Below are positions 1 through 5,098 of a stretch of DNA of 5,098 nucleotides, one piece after another (the stretch's first letter is position 1; each line of letters opens with the position of its first letter). The DNA comes from Lentisphaeria bacterium. GTDB taxonomy: Bacteria > Verrucomicrobiota > Lentisphaeria > JABSQK01 > UBA12247. The notes below the pieces were generated by a model. It ran no database searches, was not told the DNA's origin, and saw only the letters and a list, made by a program, of their open reading frames with translations. A program made the translations under genes and the position numbers. The DNA is taken from assembly GCA_003477185.1 (NCBI GenBank), contig DMTJ01000153.1:3319-8416 (forward strand), read 5' to 3'.

Positions 1-51
1 GTAACAGCGGAATAGTCGTGTAAGTAGGTGAAAGCTGTGGTAATAAACAAA
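1..51 (+). other. Short leader before the operon, no recognisable signal
   Basis: These bases contain stop codons in all three forward frames (TAA at 2-4, TAG at 13-15, TAA at 21-23 and TAG at 25-27), so no upstream forward gene extends past this point. I see no convincing -35/-10 pair, operator palindrome or strong ribosome binding site. The operon promoter and any regulator gene probably lie upstream of the window. Confidence 0.4.
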
Positions 52-939
52 ATGTTTAAAGTCGCTGGCATCGGTGAGGTCCTGTGGGACATTCATGGAG
101 ATGACAAGACTTTGGGCGGCGCGCCGGCCAATTTTGCCTGCCATTGCGGCATCCTAGGGGCGCATGCGTATGTAGTGAGTTGCGTGGGAGATGACGCGCT
201 CGGAGCCGCCGGGCGCGACTTTCTCCAGCAGCACGGGGTCGATTGCAGCGGACTGCTGGTCGCGGCATCCCTACAGACTGGAAGGGTGCAGGTGACGCTG
301 GGGCACGGTGGCCAGCCGGAGTATGAGATTAAGCAGCATGTGGCCTGGGACGCCATCTCGTTTACAGCTGAACTGGCAGGGCTTGCCCCCCGACTTGATG
401 CGGTCTGCTTTGGCAGTCTGTCGCAACGCAGCGACGCATCCAGAGACGCGATCGGCAGGTTTCTCGATGCGACCCGGCCGGACTGCCTGCGCATGTTTGA
501 CATCAATCTTCGCCAAACCTATTACTCTGATGCGGTCATCCTCGACTCGCTCAAGCGTGCCAATGCCTTGAAGGTAAACGACGAAGAGTTGCCAATCCTG
601 GCAGCGATGCTGGGGATTCCTGGCACCGACAGTGAGCAGTTGAAGGCGATTGTGCGGGCCCATGACATGAAGCTGGCTGTTCTCACCTGTGGCTCGAAAG
701 GTGCCTGGATTGTGACGCCGGATGATGCGAATTTCGCGGCCGCCCCGCCCCCAACCGTTCTGGCCAGCACGGTCGGGGCTGGTGACTCATTCACTGCAGC
801 GGTCGTTACAGGCTATCTCAATGGAAACACTCTGGAGGACATAAACCGACACGCGAACACGGTCGCTTCTCACGTATGCACGCAGCTTGGAGCTGTGCCG
901 CCCTTACCACCAAAAACCGAGAATGGAGATGAACGATGA
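52..939 (+). CDS. PfkB-family sugar kinase, probably fructokinase
   Basis: Predicted cytoplasmic ATP-dependent kinase that phosphorylates an imported sugar, most likely fructose to fructose 6-phosphate. Numbering from ATG 52 (295 aa, normal length for the family): an N-terminal strand with VAGIGEVLWD (4-13), the sugar-binding GGAPANF (22-28), GDDALG (46-51), then AWD, GSLSQRS, FDINLRQTYY and LKVNDEELP, and the PfkB C-terminal signature STVGAGDSF with the predicted catalytic base Asp245. The GSLSQRS, FDINLRQ and KVNDEELP blocks are typical of fructokinases rather than ribokinases. A GTG at 28 would add eight residues (MKAVVINK) directly after an in-frame TAG. I prefer ATG 52 because the conserved first strand begins right after it, but neither start has a clear ribosome binding site. 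The stop overlaps the next start as ATGA. Family is certain; the exact sugar is inferred. Confidence 0.93.
   Translation: MFKVAGIGEVLWDIHGDDKTLGGAPANFACHCGILGAHAYVVSCVGDDALGAAGRDFLQQHGVDCSGLLVAASLQTGRVQVTLGHGGQPEYEIKQHVAWDAISFTAELAGLAPRLDAVCFGSLSQRSDASRDAIGRFLDATRPDCLRMFDINLRQTYYSDAVILDSLKRANALKVNDEELPILAAMLGIPGTDSEQLKAIVRAHDMKLAVLTCGSKGAWIVTPDDANFAAAPPPTVLASTVGAGDSFTAAVVTGYLNGNTLEDINRHANTVASHVCTQLGAVPPLPPKTENGDER
925..928 (+). promoter_or_regulatory. Ribosome binding site for the sugar-binding protein
   Basis: GGAG lies seven bases before the ATG at 936, inside the last codons of the kinase gene. With the ATGA stop/start overlap at 936-939 it implies that the binding protein is translated efficiently and coupled to the kinase. 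This is the best placed Shine-Dalgarno site in the window. Confidence 0.7.
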
Positions 940-1919
940 AGAAGACAATGTGGAACCTCATGCTGGCGACAACTCTCATAGGCGCAATCTGCGGCTGTGG
1001 TAAGAAGGGCCCTGCAACCAGCTCAACGGCACCAGCGACTTCCAGCAGCAAAGCGACTCCAATTATCGCGGTATCCGTGCTGACCATGAACAATCCGTTC
1101 TTTAAGGAGATCGTCGACAGCATGGAGGCCGAAGCCAAGAAGAGTGGCTTCGAGCTCCTCGCCGTCAGTGGTGATTTCGATGTGGCTCGCCAGCAGAACC
1201 AGATCAAGGACTTCATCGTCAAGAAAGTCTCGGCGATTGTCCTCTGCCCGTGTGATTCGAAGGCGATTGGCCCGGCAATCCAGGAAGCTAATGCGGCTGG
1301 CATTCCGGTGTTCACCGCTGACATTGCCTGCACGGCCGCTGGTGCCAAGGTCGTCTCGCACGTGGCGACCGACAATTACCTCGGTGGCAGAATGGCGGCC
1401 AAAGCCATGGTCGAGGCACTGGGAGGACGCGGCAAGGTGGCGATCCTAGACTTCCCGGAAGTGGAATCGGTGCTACTCCGGACCAAGGGGTTTCAAGAGA
1501 AGCTGGCGGAGCTGAACAAGGCTGCAGATTGTGATATCACGGTAGTCACCATACTGCCGGGCGGCGGCGACAAGGCTAAGAGCTTCAAGGTCACCCAGGA
1601 CATCATTCAGGCGCATGCGGACCTCGCAGGCATCTTCGCGATCAACGATCCTTCGGCCTTGGGCGCGGTAGCCGCGCTAGAGAATGCTGGCAAGCTGAAG
1701 CAAGTCAAGATTGTCGGGTTTGATGGCCAACCTGAAGGCAAGAAAGCCATTGCCGCTGGCAAGATCTATGCCGATCCGGTTCAGTTCCCAGACCAGATCG
1801 GTGCCGAGACCGTCAAGCTCATCGTCAAGTACATGAACGGCGAAGACTGCCCGGCCGAGTACCTGATCCCAACCGCACTCTATCGCCAGGCCGATGCTGC
1901 TGCGGACGCAGCGAAATAG
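936..1919 (+). CDS. Sugar ABC transporter substrate-binding lipoprotein (RbsB-like)
   Basis: Extracytoplasmic receptor of a CUT2-type sugar importer, 327 aa, type I periplasmic-binding fold (Peripla_BP_4-like). The N-terminus has Lys2-Lys3, a hydrophobic stretch and a lipobox-like I-C-G-C with Cys21 as the probable lipidated residue, followed by a Ser/Thr/Ala/Pro-rich linker (about 26-42). The mature domain starts near PIIAVSVLT. Ligand-pocket positions known from E. coli RbsB can be followed: NPFF (53-56), Asp129, Arg182 in RTKGF, Asn237 in INDPS, Asp263 in VGFDGQ and Gln283. The Arg that follows the pocket Asp in RbsB is Ile130 here, so a ligand other than ribose is plausible; fructose is inferred from the adjacent kinase. 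It starts inside the kinase stop codon and ends 23 bases before the ATPase start. Alternatives are ribose, allose, xylose or a polyol. Confidence 0.93.
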   Translation: MKKTMWNLMLATTLIGAICGCGKKGPATSSTAPATSSSKATPIIAVSVLTMNNPFFKEIVDSMEAEAKKSGFELLAVSGDFDVARQQNQIKDFIVKKVSAIVLCPCDSKAIGPAIQEANAAGIPVFTADIACTAAGAKVVSHVATDNYLGGRMAAKAMVEALGGRGKVAILDFPEVESVLLRTKGFQEKLAELNKAADCDITVVTILPGGGDKAKSFKVTQDIIQAHADLAGIFAINDPSALGAVAALENAGKLKQVKIVGFDGQPEGKKAIAAGKIYADPVQFPDQIGAETVKLIVKYMNGEDCPAEYLIPTALYRQADAAADAAK

Positions 1920-1932
1920 AACCCACAGCGAT

Positions 1933-1936
1933 GGAG
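1933..1936 (+). promoter_or_regulatory. Ribosome binding site that decides the ATPase start
   Basis: GGAG sits six bases upstream of ATG 1943. The alternative in-frame ATG at 1931 has no purine-rich site before it (the preceding bases are AACCCACAGCG) and would place this GGAG inside the coding region. The site therefore favours a 494-residue ATPase over a 498-residue one. Confidence 0.65.
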
Positions 1937-1942
1937 TCCACC

Positions 1943-3427
1943 ATGGCAGCACCGCTCCTGTCGATGCAGGGCATCACCAAATCCTTCCCCGGCGTGAAAG
2001 CGCTGAGGAGTGTGGATTTGGCCCTGCATGCGGGCGAGGTGCTGGCACTGGTGGGAGAAAACGGCGCTGGCAAGAGCACGCTCATCAAGGTGCTTGGTGG
2101 CGCTCATCTTCCTGATCAAGGAACGCTTGCATTTGATGGTGAGGTGCGGCAGATCAACAGCCCGGTCGATGGCCGCAATGCTGGCGTCGGGATCATCTAC
2201 CAAGAGTTTAATCTGGTGCCGCAGCTGACCGCTCGCGAGAATATCTTCCTCGGTCAGGAGAAGACGCGCTTCGGCTGCTTCTCGCGCCAGCGAGAGCATG
2301 ACGCCGCCTTGGCGCTGTTCAAACGCGTGGGCGTGGCCGTGGATCCCGAAGCTCTCTGCGGCGACCTAAGTGTGGCCCAGCAGCAGGTGGTGGAGATTGC
2401 CAAAGCGCTCTCAGTAGAGGCCAAAATCATCGTTATGGACGAGCCCAGCGCCACGCTTACACCGCAAGAGGTGGAGCGGCTCTTCGCCGTGATGCGTGAG
2501 TTAAAGTCGCAGGGCATCGGCATCATTTACGTCAGTCATCGGCTGGAAGAGATCTTTGAGATTTGCGATCGAGTTTCGGTCATGCGCGATGGAACCGGCG
2601 TGGGCGAAGCGACGATCGCTGACATCAACCGCGAACAACTGATCGAAATGATGGTCGGTCGCAAATTGGACAAAGAATTTCCGCCACGCGCTACCCAGCC
2701 GGGAAAAGAACGGCTGGTGGTCGAAGGCCTGAACCGTGGCACCGCGGTGCGCGATGTCTCGTTCTCGGTGCGGGAGGGTGAGATTCTGGCTCTGGCGGGC
2801 TTGGTCGGCGCGGGCCGGACCGAGACCGCCCGGCTGATTTTCGGGGCCGACAAACGGGACTCCGGCACCATCGCCTTGGATGGCAGGATTCTCGACATTC
2901 AGCATCCGCGCCAGGCGATTGCCAACGAGATCGGGCTACTCACCGAGGATCGCAAAGCCCAGGGGCTGATCCTCGGCCAGTCGCTGCGAGAGAATTTTGC
3001 CCTGCCAAACCTGGATGCCTTTTCACGCTTTGGTTTTGTCGCCGAAGGAAACGAGAAGGTAGCGTTCGGCGGTTTTGTCGAGTCGCTGCGGATCAAGACC
3101 CCGAGCCAGGAACAGCTTGCTGGCAATCTCTCCGGCGGCAACCAGCAAAAGGTAGTGCTGGCCAAATGGCTGCAGCGTAACTGCGACGTAATTATCTTCG
3201 ACGAGCCCACGCGTGGCATCGACGTCGGCGCCAAATACGAGATTTATGTCTTAATGAACGAACTGGCGGCCCAGGGCAAGGCGATCATCATGATCAGCTC
3301 TGAGCTGCCGGAAATACTCGGCATGGCGGACCGAATCCTGGTCATGCATGAGGGGCGGGTCACTGGCGAAATCAGCGACATGCCCAATGCGACCCAACAA
3401 ATGATTATGGAGCTGGCCGTACAATGA
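1943..3427 (+). CDS. Sugar ABC transporter ATP-binding protein (RbsA/MglA type, two ATPase domains)
   Basis: Cytoplasmic energy-coupling subunit of a CUT2 sugar importer; 494 aa from ATG 1943, the usual length for tandem ATPases of this family. Domain 1: Walker A GENGAGKST (38-46), Q-loop Gln87, signature LSVAQQQ (142-148), Walker B with Asp166-Glu167, switch His199 in VSHRLEE. Domain 2: degenerate Walker A GLVGAGRTE (286-294, Arg in place of the Lys), canonical signature LSGGNQQK (396-403), Walker B/D-loop DEPTRGIDVGAK starting at Asp420, and Ser453 where the switch His would be (ISSELPE). The asymmetric pattern, one competent and one degenerate site, is normal for RbsA/MglA/XylG. The stop overlaps the permease start as ATGA. 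Substrate specificity does not reside in this subunit, so a 'ribose' label would only reflect family membership. Confidence 0.96.
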   Translation: MAAPLLSMQGITKSFPGVKALRSVDLALHAGEVLALVGENGAGKSTLIKVLGGAHLPDQGTLAFDGEVRQINSPVDGRNAGVGIIYQEFNLVPQLTARENIFLGQEKTRFGCFSRQREHDAALALFKRVGVAVDPEALCGDLSVAQQQVVEIAKALSVEAKIIVMDEPSATLTPQEVERLFAVMRELKSQGIGIIYVSHRLEEIFEICDRVSVMRDGTGVGEATIADINREQLIEMMVGRKLDKEFPPRATQPGKERLVVEGLNRGTAVRDVSFSVREGEILALAGLVGAGRTETARLIFGADKRDSGTIALDGRILDIQHPRQAIANEIGLLTEDRKAQGLILGQSLRENFALPNLDAFSRFGFVAEGNEKVAFGGFVESLRIKTPSQEQLAGNLSGGNQQKVVLAKWLQRNCDVIIFDEPTRGIDVGAKYEIYVLMNELAAQGKAIIMISSELPEILGMADRILVMHEGRVTGEISDMPNATQQMIMELAVQ

Positions 3428-4755
3428 AACGATTTTTTGCCGACTACGGCATGATTTTTGCCTTACTCGTTCTCGGGGTGCTGTTCAGCTGGCTCACCTG
3501 GGATGAGCAGCATCCGACCGGTGCCAGCGGCGGTCGCCAGCTCGGGAAGATGATCGTGAAGCAAACCACTCAGCAGCAGCGGATCGTAGTCTTGGCGCGA
3601 GACGGGGCCGAGGATCGCGCCTTTACCGAGGAATTGGCAGCGCAGCTCGCGGGCAAACGCGAGATCGTCGCCATCATTCATGGTTCGCCTCAGGATGCCA
3701 GGAAGAGGATCGACCAGATGCTTACGGAGGGCTCTGTCGACCTGCTTGCCTGCACACCAGCCGTGTCTACCTGGCCGATGTTGTCCAGCCTGCCACAACT
3801 CTCAGAGATCCCGGTGCTTTCGCCCGAGCCGTATCACTGGCCTAACTTCCTGAAGGCGGACAATCTGCTGAATGTGGCCAACCAGATTGTGGTGATTGCG
3901 GTGCTGGCCATCGGGATGACACTGGTCATCATCACTGCTGGCATTGACCTGTCGGTCGGCAGTCTACTGGCTCTGGCAGCCGTCGCCTCCACTTGGCTGA
4001 TCCGCGATGCAGCCGGTGGCGAGGCCGCTGGCACGCTTGGCGTGGTTCTTTGCTGTCTGGCTGCGATCGCCCTGGCGGCGGCAGTGGGGCTCTTCTCTGG
4101 GGCCATGGTCACCGGCTTCAACATCCCGCCGTTTATCGTGACCCTGGCGATGATGCTGGTCGCCAGCGGACTGGCCTACACCATGGCCGGTGGCCAGTCT
4201 ATCTATCAGGTTCCGGATTCTTTCGCTTGGCTTGGGCGTGGCACCGCCTTGGGCAGCATCCCCAACTCCGTGGTCCTGATGATTCTGCTCTACATCATCG
4301 CCCATGTGATGATGAGTAAAACTGTGCTTGGGCGCTACATCTACGCCATTGGCGGAAATCTTGAGGCCGCTCGGTTGTCAGGGGTTCCGGTCAAGCGTGT
4401 CATCCTGCTGGTTTACCTGCTAAACGGTGCGCTTGCTGGTCTGGGCGGTATCATCACTGCCTCGCAGCTGAAGAGTGGTGCTCCGACCTATGGGATCATG
4501 TACGAGCTGTACGTCATTGCCGCGGTTGTGGTCGGCGGCACCAGCCTGATGGGCGGTCAGGGCAAAATCTTTGGCACCCTCATCGGCGCCTTCATTATCG
4601 CCGTCATTCAGAATGGCATGAACCTCACCGGCGTCGGCAGCTACATGCAGAAAGTGGTGCTTGGCTTCGTGATCCTCGCTGCCGTTCTGCTCGATACCCT
4701 CAAACGCCGGGGCACGCTGAACCTTGGCAAGCTCTTCGCATCTAAAACTGCGTAA
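3424..4755 (+). CDS. Sugar ABC transporter permease (RbsC type) with an extra extracytoplasmic domain
   Basis: Inner-membrane channel subunit of the importer, BPD_transp_2 family, 443 aa; E. coli RbsC is roughly 320 aa, and the extra length lies near the N-terminus. The first membrane segment is about 10-26 (MIFALLVLGVLFSWLTW), a soluble stretch occupies about 28-150, and the typical permease core follows: a segment at 152-172, GIDLSVGS (173-180), further segments near 180-193, 203-226, 234-254, 280-297, 325-345, 360-372, 382-397 and 409-424. Conserved family blocks are FNIPPFIVTLAMM, the cytoplasmic-loop motif EAARLSGVPVKR (314-325, the likely ATPase contact) and GGTSLMGGQG (371-380). The start overlaps the ATPase stop; GGAG at 3409-3412 is 11 bases upstream, a rather long spacing, so coupling to ATPase translation is likely. 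Segment limits are estimated by eye. Confidence 0.95.
   Translation: MKRFFADYGMIFALLVLGVLFSWLTWDEQHPTGASGGRQLGKMIVKQTTQQQRIVVLARDGAEDRAFTEELAAQLAGKREIVAIIHGSPQDARKRIDQMLTEGSVDLLACTPAVSTWPMLSSLPQLSEIPVLSPEPYHWPNFLKADNLLNVANQIVVIAVLAIGMTLVIITAGIDLSVGSLLALAAVASTWLIRDAAGGEAAGTLGVVLCCLAAIALAAAVGLFSGAMVTGFNIPPFIVTLAMMLVASGLAYTMAGGQSIYQVPDSFAWLGRGTALGSIPNSVVLMILLYIIAHVMMSKTVLGRYIYAIGGNLEAARLSGVPVKRVILLVYLLNGALAGLGGIITASQLKSGAPTYGIMYELYVIAAVVVGGTSLMGGQGKIFGTLIGAFIIAVIQNGMNLTGVGSYMQKVVLGFVILAAVLLDTLKRRGTLNLGKLFASKTA
3508..3873 (+). other. Extra alpha/beta domain inserted in the permease between membrane segments 1 and 2
   Basis: Permease residues about 29-150 are soluble and show alternating strands and helices: RIVVLARD, helix over DRAFTEELAAQLA, EIVAIIHGSP, helix over QDARKRIDQMLTEG, VDLLACTP, helix or loop over WPMLSSLPQL, then IPVLSP. 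The order and spacing match the first half-lobe of the binding protein in the same operon (IIAVSVLT, helix, ELLAVSGD, DVARQQNQIKDFI, AIVLCP, helix, IPVFTAD). If segment 1 has the usual orientation of RbsC proteins, the insert faces the extracytoplasmic side. From memory, long permeases of this kind also occur in other planctomycete and verrucomicrobial sugar operons. The function is unknown; docking to the lipoprotein or sensing of sugar are possibilities only. Confidence 0.6.
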
Positions 4756-4769
4756 CCACAAAAGATACT

Positions 4770-5098
4770 ATGAATCCCCTCCTTCCACTGACCATTTTTT
4801 CGCTGGGAACCATCGCCATGGCTACTGACTCCGCCCTGCTCTTCACCAACAAAGACTTTTAAACCGGAACCCTGGAGAATTTGACTGCCGAAGGCAGCGC
4901 CTTCAAGTCTCAGCCGACCAAGGGCGACAACACCAAGGCCCGCGGGCGTGAGAGCTGCAACCTGCAGGGCAAATTCTGGATCGGGACCTACGAGAACTAC
5001 AACGGCACGTCCGGCAAACCTGGGACAACCCAGAGCGACCGCCCAACCGGAACCCTGACCTCCGTCGAATTCGTCATCGAAATGCCATTCCTCAACTT
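4770..5098 (+). pseudogene. Secreted protein, N-terminal part, interrupted by an in-frame TAA; runs off the window
   Basis: ATG 4770, 14 bases after the permease stop, opens a frame with an export-signal-like start: hydrophobic LLPLTIFSLGTIAMA, then a possible cleavage after AMA. Basic residues are lacking in the n-region and no clear ribosome binding site is seen. After 30 codons, at ...FTNKDF, TAA (4860-4862) stops it. The same frame then stays open for 78 codons to the window end, with G or C at the third position in 63 of 78, and reads TGTLENLTAEGSAF, then QGKFWIGTYENY, then PTGTLTSVEFVIEMPFL. This resembles, from memory, an N-terminal beta-sandwich-like region of secreted planctomycete/verrucomicrobial proteins (typically DFE.GT...W...G.AF), some of them GH32 fructan hydrolases, with the stop where Glu is expected. 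It could be a pseudogene, a recent nonsense allele or a sequencing error. Product identity is tentative and the rest of the gene is not visible. Confidence 0.55.

Noticed and set aside
1..51. Possible promoter or operator before the kinase
   Set aside because: No convincing -10/-35 pair or palindrome could be found in so short a stretch.
1686..2075. Repeated GCTGGCAAG words across the binding protein and ATPase genes
   Set aside because: They encode Ala-Gly-Lys in unrelated contexts (helix turns and the Walker A loop) and lie at irregular spacing, so they reflect codon preference rather than a repeat element.
2810..2840. Degenerate Walker A (GLVGAGRTE) and missing switch His in ATPase domain 2
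   Set aside because: It looks like damage at first, but this asymmetry is the normal state of RbsA/MglA-type tandem ATPases.
3964..4305. Long open frames on the minus strand opposite the permease, kinase and ATPase genes
   Set aside because: They mirror strongly supported plus-strand genes, are low-complexity or Arg/Ser/Ala-rich, and show no family motifs; they are a by-product of high GC at third positions.
4860..4862. TAA as a recoded sense codon or readthrough site
   Set aside because: TAA terminates the neighbouring permease gene, TGA and TAG end the others, and there is no visible recoding element; a mutation or sequencing error is simpler.
5020..5033. Perfect short hairpin CTGGG-ACAA-CCCAG
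   Set aside because: The stem is only five base pairs, lies inside the coding frame of the exported protein and has no following T-run, so it does not look like a terminator.

Overview
The window holds a compact, all-plus-strand sugar uptake and phosphorylation operon of about 4.7 kb. After it comes the start of a secreted protein gene that carries an in-frame stop codon. In order: a PfkB-family sugar kinase of fructokinase type (52..939), a lipoprotein periplasmic sugar-binding protein (936..1919), an RbsA/MglA-type double ATPase (1943..3427), an RbsC-type permease with an extra extracytoplasmic domain (3424..4755), and a broken or mis-sequenced exported protein (4770 to beyond the window edge).

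The first four genes are very tightly packed. Kinase/binding protein and ATPase/permease each overlap by the four bases ATGA, and binding protein/ATPase are separated by only 23 bases. This points to one transcript with translational coupling. The proposed pathway is capture of a monosaccharide by the lipid-anchored binding protein, import by the permease driven by the ATPase, and phosphorylation in the cytoplasm by the kinase. The kinase motifs favour fructose as substrate. The transporter genes would probably be labelled 'ribose' by automatic annotation because the whole CUT2 family is. The downstream exported protein resembles, from memory, an N-terminal domain seen in secreted proteins of the Planctomycetes/Verrucomicrobia group, including fructan-degrading GH32 enzymes, which would suit fructose uptake.

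The source looks like a moderately GC-rich Gram-negative bacterium. The lipoprotein-type binding protein, the insertion in the permease and the style of the downstream exported protein suggest the PVC superphylum (Planctomycetota or Verrucomicrobiota). That assignment rests on remembered family resemblance, not on a search.

The most notable point is the permease. About 120 residues between its first and second membrane segments form an alternating strand/helix domain that looks like a shortened copy of the N-terminal half-lobe of the type I sugar-binding fold, the fold of the binding protein encoded two genes upstream. The second is the TAA at 4860-4862, after which the same frame stays open with strong coding bias for 78 codons to the window end. 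No RNA genes, mobile elements, CRISPR arrays or convincing terminators are visible. Bases 1-51 are a short leader with no recognisable promoter or operator.
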